DNA of 55,735 bases from Tenacibaculum sp. SG-28 (lineage in GTDB: Bacteria; Bacteroidota; Bacteroidia; Flavobacteriales; Flavobacteriaceae): assembly GCF_002954385.1 (NCBI RefSeq), contig NZ_MQVY01000005.1, positions 64,834-120,568 of the forward strand. Direction: 5' to 3'. Both the position numbers and the translations under genes were made by a program. Below the pieces are notes generated by a model. The model was not told the DNA's origin, did not search any database, and saw only the letters and a list, made by a program, of their open reading frames with translations. Positions 19,685 to 29,405 of this stretch are shown in pieces. Position 1 is the stretch's first letter. The number at the start of each line of letters is the position of its first letter.

Positions 19685-20514
19685 TTATTTACACACCATT
19701 GCGATAAATAAGTCTTTATTCATATCGGAAAGTCCCAAACCCTTTGCTCTTTTAAGCACAGAACACAAACGATTTTTTTCATCGGTATTCATTTTGTTTT
19801 TTAATTCTTGTGAATTTGTGGTACCGTATTTTTCTTTCATTTGCTTAAACATCATATTGGTTTGTGCTTCACATAATTCTAAAGAATTAGGATTCATCGC
19901 CTCAGCCTTACTGTAGGCACCAAAGGCTGCATCGTAATTTCCAACGGCACTGTACATGCTCCCTTCTTGAATCAAATAATTTGGATTTGAAGGGTCTATG
20001 GTTTTAGCCTTATTTAAATAAGCCTGCGCAGAATCTATTTGATTTTGTTTCTGATAAAAAGCACTCATTAATGCATAATTAGAAGCGCGTTGCGCGGAAT
20101 TTTCATTCATTTCAGTAAGCGTAATGATCTGGTCTAGCTCGGCTTTAGCCTCTGAAGTATTCCCAAGACCACTTAGGCTATTGCCTTTTGAAAATGACCA
20201 TTAAGACTTCTATTTTTGGTTATTTCAATTGCTTTGTTAGCCTCGGTTAAGGCTTCGTTATAGCGTTTTAAACCATTTAATGCTTCTGCTTTTCCATAGG
20301 CGCCTTTTTCTTTGGCATCTCTAGTACTGCATTTAGATCTGAAATAATCGAAAAGCTCTACTGCTTTATCATAAGACTCCTGACTATTGGCAGCTTGAGC
20401 ACTTTCTAAATAACCTCGACATTTTTTACCCATGGTAAAAGTTTGCGCATTCAAACTAGCAGATACTGTAAATACAGACATCAAAGCTAATATTACTCTT
20501 TTATTTGATTTCAT
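19685..20514 (-). CDS. Exported TPR protein (frameshift at 20191-20194)
   Basis: The corrected protein has about 276 residues. A signal peptide (MSVFTVSASLNAQ) is followed by tetratricopeptide repeats, including YDKAVELFDYFRSKC, RYNEALTEANKAIE, AQAYLNKAKTIDPSNPNYL and YDAAFGAYSKAEAMNP. The frame stops at FQKAIA. Restoring one base in the A4 run 20191-20194 gives HFSKGNSLSGLGNTSEAKAEL and joins the two halves. It is probably a periplasmic scaffold protein. It sits between the amidohydrolase genes and the OmpA gene with gaps of 18 and 28 bases. Confidence 0.83.
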
Positions 20515-20532
20515 AGTTACATATTTATTTAA

Positions 20533-22260
20533 TTATGATTTATAAATTGATTTCCCGTACTTAATAGTTTCCATTACTTGTAAATTTTCTAACTCGGATG
20601 GATCTATTTTTAGAGGGTTTTTATCTAAAATAACAAAATCGGCAGCTTTCCCTTTCTCAATTGTTCCTTTCGTGTCTTCTTCGAAATGTTGGTAAGCAGC
20701 CCAATCTGTTAATGCTTTTAATCCCTCGAAAGCCGTAACGCGTTCGTCAGGACCAATAATCTGACCACTTCTTGACTTTCGAGTTACTGTTGCAGACAAA
20801 ACTCTAATGGAGCTAGGTAACGCAACTGGCGCATCGTGATGGCTAGTAAACTTAAGTCCTTTTTGTAAAGCCGTATGCGTAGGTGAAATCTTGTAGGCTC
20901 GCTCTTTCCCTAGAACGGAATTCACATGATAATCTCCCCAATAAAAAGTATGCATCGGAAAGAAAGAAGGCCATATTTTTTCTTCAACAAAACTATCTAA
21001 CTGATCTTCTCTAGCAGTTTGCGCATGAATGATTATGGTTCTTCGATCATCATTACCAAATTCGGCATTCGCTTTTTTAACCGCTTTTATGTATTGATCA
21101 ATTGCAGAATCTCCGTTACAATGAGCCATAATTTGTAAGTTATTGGCATAAGCGTCGGCAACATGTTTGTAGGCTTCTTCGTCGGTCATACTTTCATACC
21201 CATGATAATCCTTAGGTTCTCCACTAGGCACAATATGATACGGATGTGATAACCAAGCAGTTTTACCCTGTGGTGAACCATCCAAATTCAATTTTACACC
21301 ACCAACACGGTATTTGTTGGTATACTTTTTACCATTGTATTTAGAATCTGCCCCTTTTCTATTACTTAATATATCTACATAAGAAACAACATCTAGGATA
21401 AATGCGTCTTTTTCAGCCGCGCGTTCCATGGTTGCAGAACCATCTGGTGTACTGCGACCTTCTTGTGCAGTAGTATAACCAAATGACGCATAGAGCTCTT
21501 GTCCTTTCACAAGCATTTCGTCTTGTAAATCCGGAGTCATATTAGGCAACACCCCAGTGAGTAAAACCATAAAATGTGCTACTTCCTCTAACACACCATT
21601 AGGCTCACTACTTCCCGCCATTCTTCTTATTTTACCGCCTTTCGGATCTTTAGAATCTGCATTATATTTTACCATCTCAAGTCCTTTTGAATTTACCACA
21701 GAAAGATGACCAGATTGGTGAATAATTATAATTGGCACATCTGTAGAAATAGCATCTAAGTCTTCTTTGGTTGGATAGCGATCTAATTGCGAATCGTCAT
21801 AACCAAAACCGATAACCCATCCTGTAGTATCGATGAAACTTTGATTTTTAGCGATCCAGTCTTTCAGAATTTTTTGTAACGCAGCCACACTATTCCCATC
21901 GCCATCTGGCGCTGGTAAAAGATTGGCAGAAACCGCCTGTAAACCTACATTAAATACGTGTCCGTGCCCGTCAATAAATCCTGGAAGCATGGTTTTTCCC
22001 TTAAGGTTTACTTCCTCAGCTTTCCCTTTAAAACGTTCCATAGCTTCCGCTTTAGAGCCAACAAAAATAATGTTACCTTCACGCTGAACAACAGCCTCAG
22101 CATAACTTGGCGTATCCCCTGCCATCGTAATAATATCACCCCCGTAGTAGATGGTTTGTTGTAACTTGTACGGTTCTGCAACAGGTTTGTCTTTAGCTTC
22201 TTGTTTACATGACATTATAACTAGCATAATGACAAAAAATCTCATAATATTTAATTTCAT
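20533..22260 (-). CDS. YtcJ-like amidohydrolase lipoprotein (first of two)
   Basis: The 575-residue protein belongs to the amidohydrolase superfamily (YtcJ/Amidohydro_3 type). A lipoprotein signal (IMLVIMSCKQE, Cys18) shows it is exported. Metal and catalytic elements are GHGH at 98-101, a Lys-containing GVKLNLDGS, MAHCNGDSAID, IIIHAQ and SHHDAPVALP with the late Asp. It probably hydrolyses an amide or ester in the envelope; the substrate is unknown. A second copy lies 74 bases upstream. Confidence 0.87.
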   Translation of the reverse strand: MKLNIMRFFVIMLVIMSCKQEAKDKPVAEPYKLQQTIYYGGDIITMAGDTPSYAEAVVQREGNIIFVGSKAEAMERFKGKAEEVNLKGKTMLPGFIDGHGHVFNVGLQAVSANLLPAPDGDGNSVAALQKILKDWIAKNQSFIDTTGWVIGFGYDDSQLDRYPTKEDLDAISTDVPIIIIHQSGHLSVVNSKGLEMVKYNADSKDPKGGKIRRMAGSSEPNGVLEEVAHFMVLLTGVLPNMTPDLQDEMLVKGQELYASFGYTTAQEGRSTPDGSATMERAAEKDAFILDVVSYVDILSNRKGADSKYNGKKYTNKYRVGGVKLNLDGSPQGKTAWLSHPYHIVPSGEPKDYHGYESMTDEEAYKHVADAYANNLQIMAHCNGDSAIDQYIKAVKKANAEFGNDDRRTIIIHAQTAREDQLDSFVEEKIWPSFFPMHTFYWGDYHVNSVLGKERAYKISPTHTALQKGLKFTSHHDAPVALPSSIRVLSATVTRKSRSGQIIGPDERVTAFEGLKALTDWAAYQHFEEDTKGTIEKGKAADFVILDKNPLKIDPSELENLQVMETIKYGKSIYKS

Positions 22261-22334
22261 AAGTATTGTTTTTTTATAAAATAGATTGATAAAAATTTAT
22301 CTTAGGAAACAAATCCAATTTTAAAGTGGTCCTT

Positions 22335-24087
22335 TTACTTCCCCTTTAAATTATTTGCTGCAATTACATTAAAGTTTCCTTTATACACAGTCCCTAGAAT
22401 GGTAATGTCTTTAATTTTCATTGGGTCTATTTTAAAAGGGTTTTCTTTTAAAATAGTAAAATTAGCTACCTTTCCTTCAGCAATAGATCCCATTTGTTTT
22501 TCTAGATTTAACGTTCTCGCCGCATCAATGGTAATCGCTTTCATGGCATCATATACAGAAATCTTCTGATCTTGAGACAATGCGTTGTTCTCTGCAGTAA
22601 CTCTATTTACTGCTGTCCAAGCTAAAGTAAGTGGTTCCATTGGCGCCATGGAAAAGTCGGAATGAAAAGAAACTGGAATATCTCTAGACACTAGACTCTG
22701 AATTCTAACCAAATTTTCTCCTCTTTCTTTCCCTAAACCTACTTCACTATATTTATCTGCCAAAGCCCATAAATAGTATGGATTAACAGATCCTTCAACA
22801 CCCATTTCAGCTATTTGCTGTGCCATATCGTCTGTGAAATATCCCATGTGGTGTAGCGTAAATCTATGATCGTCTCTTGGCTTTCTTTCTTGATCTACTT
22901 CTAAGTAATCTAGAACTTGCTGAATCCCTTTATCCCCGTTAGAATGTACGTGAATCTTATAATCATTATCCCAATACAAACTTATTTGCTCTTTAAAGAG
23001 GTCTAATGGTGTCATCCATTCGCCATTATGACCATCTTCATAATTTTCTTTCATCTGCATAGCTTGGCTATAAATAGCTCCATCAGAAAATAGTTTTACT
23101 TGTTTTGGTAAAAAGTGAATGTTATCGGTATCGTAAGTACTAGCTAAGGTTTCCATAAAAGCCATTGCTTCTTTATTTCCTCCTTTCATTGCAAATAATT
23201 GGGTACCACTTGGTATTAAATATACATCGTAGGGAGGATTTTTTTCCATTTCTTTTTTTAGAAGTGCTAACTCTCCATTAAAATCGGAACTCGGAAAACC
23301 AGGCTCTGCTACGGTGGTAATTCCATTTTGCTTTATTAATTGTGTCATCATCCCAAGACCTTGCATATAACGAGTTGGCTCTAACATTATTGGCGCCATC
23401 TTTGGAACCAAAGCAAGCCATCCTCCTTCATAAAAATGTCCCTTTTCCCACTCTACTTGTGGGTTTCCTTTAAAGTCTTCTTTTGTAATTCCTAAAAGCG
23501 CAATAGCGGCATCGTTTAAATAAATTTCATGAAAGGATCTATGGATAATTCCAACCGGTTTATCTTTGGTGATACTGTTGATAACATCTCTTGAAAGATC
23601 GCCATGCCACAATTGGTGGTACCCCCAGATGAAATACATTTCTCCCTCTTTGGCATTTTCATTTATTGAGTTGGTGATTCTTTCCATATAAGCATCATGC
23701 CCGGTAACTCCTTTTTTCGTACCGTTAGGCAAAACCCAATCGTAGGGTGCTATGATTTCATTAGGTAACATTGTTGCTGCTAAAGAAGGATGTACATGCG
23801 GTTCTACAAAACCAGGCATTAACGTTTCTCCTCGCAAATCATGCTTTTTGGCGTTTGGAAAATTCGTTTTTGCCTTAGCAAGAGAACCTACAAAAACAAT
23901 TTCATCGTTCTCTGTAACGACAGCTTCTGCTGTTTCTAACTTTTCACCATCCATGGTGATGATATCTCCGTTGAAGTAAACTACTATTTTAGCATCAGTT
24001 TTATCAATATCAACTTTTTTTTTCTGTTTTGGTATTACAAGAAACTGCAAAAACTAATGTAAATAGAATTACTAGTATTTTTTTCAT
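22335..24087 (-). CDS. YtcJ-like amidohydrolase lipoprotein (second; frameshift at 24015-24023)
   Basis: About 583 residues when corrected. The ATG at 24085-24087 encodes MKKILVILFTLVFAVSCNTK, a lipoprotein signal. The frame then breaks in the run of nine T at 24015-24023; eight or eleven bases would restore TEKK joined to VDIDKTDAK. Metal elements are EPHVHPSL, VKLFSDGAIYSQ, VHSNGDKGI, LHHMGY and FHSDFSMAP. Overall similarity to the neighbouring amidohydrolase suggests an old duplication. It is exported and probably periplasmic. Confidence 0.85.
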
Positions 24088-24119
24088 AATGTATTAATTT
24101 GACAAATTATTTTTAATTA

Positions 24120-24299
24120 TTATAATCTACCACCGTTGTATACATCAAAATCAACATGTGGCCTTACTCTAGGACCATGCGGACCCCATTCGACATTTAC
24201 ACCTGCATTAGTTCCCCATCTTGCGTTTGCACAGCTTTCTAAAGCAAAAAACAAAGCACAAACTATTACTATTTTTAAGATATTTTTTATTTTTTTCAT
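24120..24299 (-). CDS. Tiny lipoprotein, 59 residues, unknown
   Basis: An ATG at 24297-24299 opens a 59-residue protein that ends at TAA 24120-24122. It starts with a basic N-terminus (MKKIKNILK), a hydrophobic core and the lipobox-like ALESCANAR, so Cys23 is probably lipidated. The mature peptide is only about 37 residues: RWGTNAGVNVEWGPHGPR, then VRPHVDFDVYNGGRL. It has repeated Trp-Gly and Pro-His elements. It lies 11 bases after the VOC gene and 32 before the amidohydrolase gene, so it belongs to their operon. I do not recognise the family. Confidence 0.72.
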   Translation of the reverse strand: MKKIKNILKIVIVCALFFALESCANARWGTNAGVNVEWGPHGPRVRPHVDFDVYNGGRL

Positions 24300-24310
24300 C
24301 GGTAATTGTA

Positions 24311-25153
24311 TTAATTATTTTGAACACATATTAAAGCTCCAAAAGGATCTTGTATCACTGCAAGTTTCCCCGCACGCACGTTTGAGGAAGGAGCAACTAT
24401 CACAGTACCTCCAGCTGTTTCAGTTTTTTGAGTTACAGTAGATAACTGATTGTTAAAAACATAAGAAACCCATTGCGAACCTTGGTTAGTAACAGGATTA
24501 AGAATCATACCTGCAACCGTGGCAGTATTCTTTTTAAACATCCAATATGGTTTGCTATCGATCATTTTTTTATCGATTATAACATCAAACATTGCTGCAT
24601 AAAACGAAGCAGATTTATCTGCGTCACTAGTCCATAATTCAATACCTATCCAATCTCCATTTGCATTGGCTTTAGAATAGGTATTTGTAATATCATTGGC
24701 CGTGATAAAAGCAAATTCCTCTCCTTGCGGAGACTCTAAAACAACTTGTTTTCCTCTACCAGGAATTTTTACAGGCTTTAAAGCAAGTTTACAACCTTGT
24801 TCTATAGCCGCCTTAATTTTTGAACTCATATCTTGCGGAGATACAATCATAGAGGTTATCCAAACCGAAACACTAGCAGTTTTAACTTCAATCATTCCTC
24901 CGATCACCTTTCCATTATTAAGAATTTTTGAAGTTACAGCCCCTTTGCTGTTAGAAGATTCAAAAGTCCATCCAAAAACCTTAGAATAAAATTCTTGGGA
25001 AGCAGTCATGTTTGGAGTTATTAAATCATGCCAAATACCATCGTTATTTTGATATTTTTGTACGGATGACGGAACTTTAAACAGTTCATTCGAAAATGAA
25101 GAACTCGTCGCAAAAAACACGACGAAAAAAATTACGAAATTTAAGTTTTTCAT
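24311..25153 (-). CDS. Exported two-domain VOC (glyoxalase-fold) protein
   Basis: The 280-residue protein has a signal peptide (VIFFVVFFATSSSFS) and two VOC domains. The first (about 40-155) shows GIWHDLITPNMTASQEFYSKVFGW; the second (about 165-278) shows WIGIELWTSDADKSASFYAAMF. VOC proteins of this kind are usually cytoplasmic, so a secretion signal is unusual. The protein is the first gene of the minus-strand run down to the OmpA gene. The ligand is unknown. Confidence 0.83.
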   Translation of the reverse strand: MKNLNFVIFFVVFFATSSSFSNELFKVPSSVQKYQNNDGIWHDLITPNMTASQEFYSKVFGWTFESSNSKGAVTSKILNNGKVIGGMIEVKTASVSVWITSMIVSPQDMSSKIKAAIEQGCKLALKPVKIPGRGKQVVLESPQGEEFAFITANDITNTYSKANANGDWIGIELWTSDADKSASFYAAMFDVIIDKKMIDSKPYWMFKKNTATVAGMILNPVTNQGSQWVSYVFNNQLSTVTQKTETAGGTVIVAPSSNVRAGKLAVIQDPFGALICVQNN

Positions 25154-25782
25154 AAGGTATGTAATTAATTTAGTTATAAATTGATTGTTCTATTCTTTTT
25201 GATGATAGAGAACAAAAAGCATTCTTCATGTAAGATATGTATATAAAATTACATATTTCATGAATTTTTAAAGGGAGTAATAAAAATGAAAACGGAGAAA
25301 ACTAATTCGATTACCAAGCACAAAATTAAAAATTAGGCGAGGTATCAACGAATACAATTCTCTGTATGTGGTTACTATTAATATTATTGATTTTCTAAAA
25401 AACTCAAAATCAAACCTTTCTTTCTTTTCTTTTCTCAACAAAATCATAAACTTTTGTTAAAACGAAAGTATAAAAAAAAAGCTCCATTCTAAAATTGTTT
25501 TACATAAATATACCAAACATAAATCAAGTAAGATAAAAACCACTGTAAACCAATTGTTTATCTATTTTATTTATTTGAATTTATTATAAATAAGTTTTGA
25601 CTTAGTAAACTCTAGCAAAAAAAAAATGCTATAACAATGACTAAAAAATACGATAACATCAAAAAAAACATTAGATAAGTTTAATATTGATATTTTTAAC
25701 CATTAAAAATTAAACTAACCACAATAAAAAAGACAATTAATTTTGATTATATAAATATTTTATACAAATTTGAGACAAATTA
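25154..25782. other. Long intergenic region, 629 bases
   Basis: Very AT-rich spacer between the divergent VOC and E1 genes, so it must hold both promoters. A weak inverted repeat CTTTTTG/CAAAAAG is at 25195-25219. Two tiny open frames (16 and 13 codons) have no supporting features. Nothing else recognisable. Confidence 0.6.
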
Positions 25783-27807
25783 ATGCTTATGAACTTTTCT
25801 TCAAAACTCTACAATGCCGAAAATAATGTATTGTATTTTGAAAAGGGAAACCTTGATAAACAGATACTATTAGGGCTATATCAAAAAATGGTACTCCCAA
25901 GAATTATAGAAGAAAAGATGTTAAAATTATTACGCCAGGGAAAAATCTCTAAATGGTTTAGCGGTATTGGTCAAGAAGCCATTGCAGTAGGTGTTACTTG
26001 TGCCTTATCAAAACAAGAATATATTTTACCTATGCATCGAAATCTTGGAGTATTTACCTCTAGAGATATCCCTTTGGCTAAATTATTTTCACAATGGCAA
26101 GGAAAACAAAATGGATTTACAAAAGGTAGAGATAGAAGTTTTCACTTTGGAACACAAGCGTATAAAATCATAGGGATGATTTCGCATCTAGGTCCTCAGT
26201 TAGGGGTCGGATCAGGAATTGCATTAGCCAATAAACTAAAAAAGAACAAACACGTTTGTGCGGTTTTTTCTGGCGAAGGAGGTACAAGTGAAGGCGATTT
26301 TCATGAAGCGTTAAATATAGCATCTGTATGGGAGTTACCAATATTGTTTTGTATCGAAAATAACGGGTATGGTCTTTCAACACCTACCAGTGAACAATAC
26401 AACTGTAACAATATCGCAGATCGTGGAATAGGTTATGGGATGGAATCTTATATTATTGAAGGAAACAATATACTCGAGGTATATCAAAAAACTTCACAAA
26501 TAGCACAGAGTATACGAGAAAACCCTAGACCAGTTCTCTTAGAGTTCAAAACCTTTAGAATGCGAGGGCATGAAGAAGCTAGTGGCACTAAATATGTTCC
26601 AGAAATATTATTTACCGAGTGGCAGAAAAAAGACCCTATCGAGAACTACAAAAACTATTTAGTGGAGGAAGGAATTTGGGACGAAGAGGAAGACAAAAAA
26701 TTAAAAGAAAAGCTAAAGGAAAAAATTCAGGAGAATCTAAACATTGCTTTTAAAGAAGAAACCGTAACCTCCACTATTAAAAATGAAATAGAGGACGTGT
26801 ATAAAAATGATGATGTTCGTGCGGTAACTGCTTCTTCAAAAACAAAAAACATTCGGTTAATTGACGCCATTTCTAACGGTCTTAAACAAGCAATGGAAAG
26901 ACATGAAAAAATGGTCATTATGGGACAGGATATTGCAGAATACGGTGGAGTTTTTAAAATAACAGAAGGGTTTGTTAAACTATTCGGAAAAGAAAGAATA
27001 CGAAATACTCCTATCTGCGAATCTATAATTGTTTCTGCTGCTTATGGCCTTTCTGTTTCTGGGATAAAAGCCATCGTTGAAATGCAATTTGCAGATTTTG
27101 TATCTAGCGGTTTTAACCCTATTGTAAACTTACTAGCAAAGTCTCATTACAGGTGGGGCCAAGAGGCTGATGTAGTCATTAGAATGCCTTGCGGAGCAGG
27201 TGTTGCTGCCGGACCATTCCATTCGCAGTCGAACGAGGCATGGTTTACAAAAACTCCCGGTCTTAAAGTAATTTATCCTGCTTTTCCGTATGACGCCAAA
27301 GGACTACTCACAACCGCAATTAACGATCCTAATCCTGTTTTATTTTTCGAACATAAGGGATTATATAGAACGATATACCAAGACGTCCCTGAGGATTACT
27401 ACACCCTCCCATTAGGTAAAGCTAATCTTCTGCAAAAAGGAAATGACATCACGATAATCACGTTTGGTATGGCAGTACATTGGGCATTAAAAACATTAGA
27501 GGAAGAGACTACTATTTCAGCAGATGTAATTGACTTGCGATCTCTAGCACCCTTAGATAAAGATACAATATTTACTTCTGTTAAAAAAACAGGGAAAGCA
27601 ATTATACTACAAGAAGACACTCTTTTTGGAAGTATTTCAAGCGATATATCTGCTTTACTGATGGAAAATTGTTTTGAATATCTTGACGCTCCTGTAAGAA
27701 GAGTAGCGAGTATTGAAACTCCAATTCCGTTTGCTAAAAATTTAGAAGAACAGTTTTTACCTGTAGCGAGATTTAAACAAGAATTACAAGAACTTTTATC
27801 CTACTAA
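25783..27807 (+). CDS. 2-oxoacid dehydrogenase E1, fused alpha and beta subunits
   Basis: The 674-residue protein joins an E1-alpha domain (about 20-330) to an E1-beta domain (about 350-674), as is common in Flavobacteriia. The thiamine diphosphate motif is GEGGTSEGDFHEALN through CIENN, a GEG form of the GDG-x-NN motif. The alpha part has GIGQEAIAVG and HRNLGVF; the beta part has GQDIAEYGGVF, CESIIVSAAYG and the C-terminal DLRSLAPLD. It decarboxylates a 2-oxoacid, probably branched-chain, and passes the acyl group to the E2 at 27851, which is convergent. ATG at 25789 is an alternative start. Confidence 0.92.
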   Translation: MLMNFSSKLYNAENNVLYFEKGNLDKQILLGLYQKMVLPRIIEEKMLKLLRQGKISKWFSGIGQEAIAVGVTCALSKQEYILPMHRNLGVFTSRDIPLAKLFSQWQGKQNGFTKGRDRSFHFGTQAYKIIGMISHLGPQLGVGSGIALANKLKKNKHVCAVFSGEGGTSEGDFHEALNIASVWELPILFCIENNGYGLSTPTSEQYNCNNIADRGIGYGMESYIIEGNNILEVYQKTSQIAQSIRENPRPVLLEFKTFRMRGHEEASGTKYVPEILFTEWQKKDPIENYKNYLVEEGIWDEEEDKKLKEKLKEKIQENLNIAFKEETVTSTIKNEIEDVYKNDDVRAVTASSKTKNIRLIDAISNGLKQAMERHEKMVIMGQDIAEYGGVFKITEGFVKLFGKERIRNTPICESIIVSAAYGLSVSGIKAIVEMQFADFVSSGFNPIVNLLAKSHYRWGQEADVVIRMPCGAGVAAGPFHSQSNEAWFTKTPGLKVIYPAFPYDAKGLLTTAINDPNPVLFFEHKGLYRTIYQDVPEDYYTLPLGKANLLQKGNDITIITFGMAVHWALKTLEEETTISADVIDLRSLAPLDKDTIFTSVKKTGKAIILQEDTLFGSISSDISALLMENCFEYLDAPVRRVASIETPIPFAKNLEEQFLPVARFKQELQELLSY

Positions 27808-27808
27808 A

Positions 27809-27830
27809 AAAGCCCACCGAAGTGAGCTTT
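27809..27830. terminator. Hairpin between E1 and E2 genes
   Basis: AAAGC-C-CAC pairs with GTG-A-GCTTT around a CGAA loop, with one internal mismatch. It lies between the convergent E1 and E2 genes. Confidence 0.6.
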
Positions 27831-27850
27831 ATGTTTCTATAGAAAATATC

Positions 27851-29182
27851 TTAAAAATCTTGGTTTACATCCCAGGCTTCTAATATTTCCTTAAAAGTTT
27901 TGATAAACATACCTCCTAAAGCTCCATTAACTACTCGGTGATCGTAAGAATGCGATACAATCATTTTTTGACGAATCCCAATAAAATCTCCTTCTGGAGT
28001 CTCAATAACAGCAGGCATTTTTCGAATAGCACCCAAGGCAAGTATAGCTACTTGTGGCTGGTTAATTATTGGGGTCCCCATGATAGACCCAAAACTTCCA
28101 ACATTAGTAACCGTATACGTACCACCTTGAATCTCATCTGGTTTCAACTTATTGGCACGGGCTCTATTTGCCAAATCATTAACTTGTTTTGTCATTCCAA
28201 CCAAGCTTAATTGGTCGGCATTTTTAATCACTGGCACGATTAAATTTCCATCTGGCAAAGCGGCCGCCATTCCTAAATTTACACTTCCTCGTTGAATAAT
28301 TTTATCCCCATCTACAGAAATATTAATCTCAGGGTATTTTTTAATCGTCTGTGCCACAGCCTGCATTAAAATAGGTGTAAAAGTAAGTTTTTCTCCCTCT
28401 CTTTTAAAGTATGCGTTTTTAACTTTATTTCTCCATTTTACAATGTTAGTTACATCTATTTCTATAAATGACTGCACGTGTGCAGAAGTTTGTATGGAGT
28501 TCACCATGTGCTTAGCAACTAGTTTACCCATTCTAGACATCTCTATCACTTGGTCTTGCCCTCCAAGTGTTATTGGTGTTTCTACAACCTTGGACACAAC
28601 CTCCTTAACAACACTTTTTTCTGGAGCTGCAGTAGTCGTTACTTTTGGCTGTGAATTTCTATTTTCTAGATACTTTAAAATATCATTTTTTGTTACCCTT
28701 CCCTCTTTACCGGTTCCAGTAATCGCTTGTAATTCACGACCGGTAATACCTTCGGTTTTGGCAATACTTTTCACTAAAGGAGAATAAAATCGATCACCAT
28801 CGGTAGAAACATCTGAAATAATAGTGTCTGTCTTAGCCGTCTCGATGGTTTTTTCAACAGCTGCAACTGATTCTTGTACAATTTGTTGCTCTTCTTCCGA
28901 GGTACCATTCGACTGTACATCAGCAGCTGCAGTAGCTTCTCCCGCAACCTCAATTATAGCAATGGTATCACCAACTTGTACTACTGCGTCTTTATCAAAT
29001 AAGATTTCTACGAGTGTTCCCTCCACTTCACTTGGAACCTCACTATCCACCTTATCTGTTGCTACCTCAACAACAGTGTCATCAATATCAATAGTTTCTC
29101 CAACTTCTTTAATCCAAGATGTAATGGTTGCTTCTGCAACACTCTCGCCCATCTTAGGCAATTTTAATTCATATCTAGCCAT
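27851..29182 (-). CDS. 2-oxoacid dehydrogenase E2, dihydrolipoamide acyltransferase
   Basis: The 443-residue protein has a lipoyl domain (1-80, lipoyl Lys44 in EVATDKVDSE), an acidic linker, an E3-binding domain (about 130-170, YSPLVKSIAKTEGITGREL) and the catalytic acyltransferase domain (about 215-443). The active-site motif reads SHSYDHRVVNGALGG, so His415 is present but the usual Asp of HxxxD is Asn419. It pairs with the E1 protein to form a branched-chain or related 2-oxoacid dehydrogenase complex; E3 is not in the window. Confidence 0.92.
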   Translation of the reverse strand: MARYELKLPKMGESVAEATITSWIKEVGETIDIDDTVVEVATDKVDSEVPSEVEGTLVEILFDKDAVVQVGDTIAIIEVAGEATAAADVQSNGTSEEEQQIVQESVAAVEKTIETAKTDTIISDVSTDGDRFYSPLVKSIAKTEGITGRELQAITGTGKEGRVTKNDILKYLENRNSQPKVTTTAAPEKSVVKEVVSKVVETPITLGGQDQVIEMSRMGKLVAKHMVNSIQTSAHVQSFIEIDVTNIVKWRNKVKNAYFKREGEKLTFTPILMQAVAQTIKKYPEINISVDGDKIIQRGSVNLGMAAALPDGNLIVPVIKNADQLSLVGMTKQVNDLANRARANKLKPDEIQGGTYTVTNVGSFGSIMGTPIINQPQVAILALGAIRKMPAVIETPEGDFIGIRQKMIVSHSYDHRVVNGALGGMFIKTFKEILEAWDVNQDF

Positions 29183-29405
29183 TGTGAATGATTTTGTGCA
29201 TGCGAATTTAAGAAAATCAAACGATTTTTAAGAGGATTTTATTAAAAACATTTTTGAGAAAACGAATTCAAAATTATAATATCCTCAAAAAACACCGTTT
29301 ATATTAGAAAATAACATAATTTTATTAAAAAAAAGGCTATAATTTTGACTATTTACCATTAACTCACTTTGGATTAATTCAATTGTAAAGCTACTTCTAC
29401 AAACA

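Noticed and set aside
25266..25340. A 16-codon frame beginning MKTEKTNS
   Set aside because: Short, AT-rich and lysine-rich by composition; no signal, motif or operon context.
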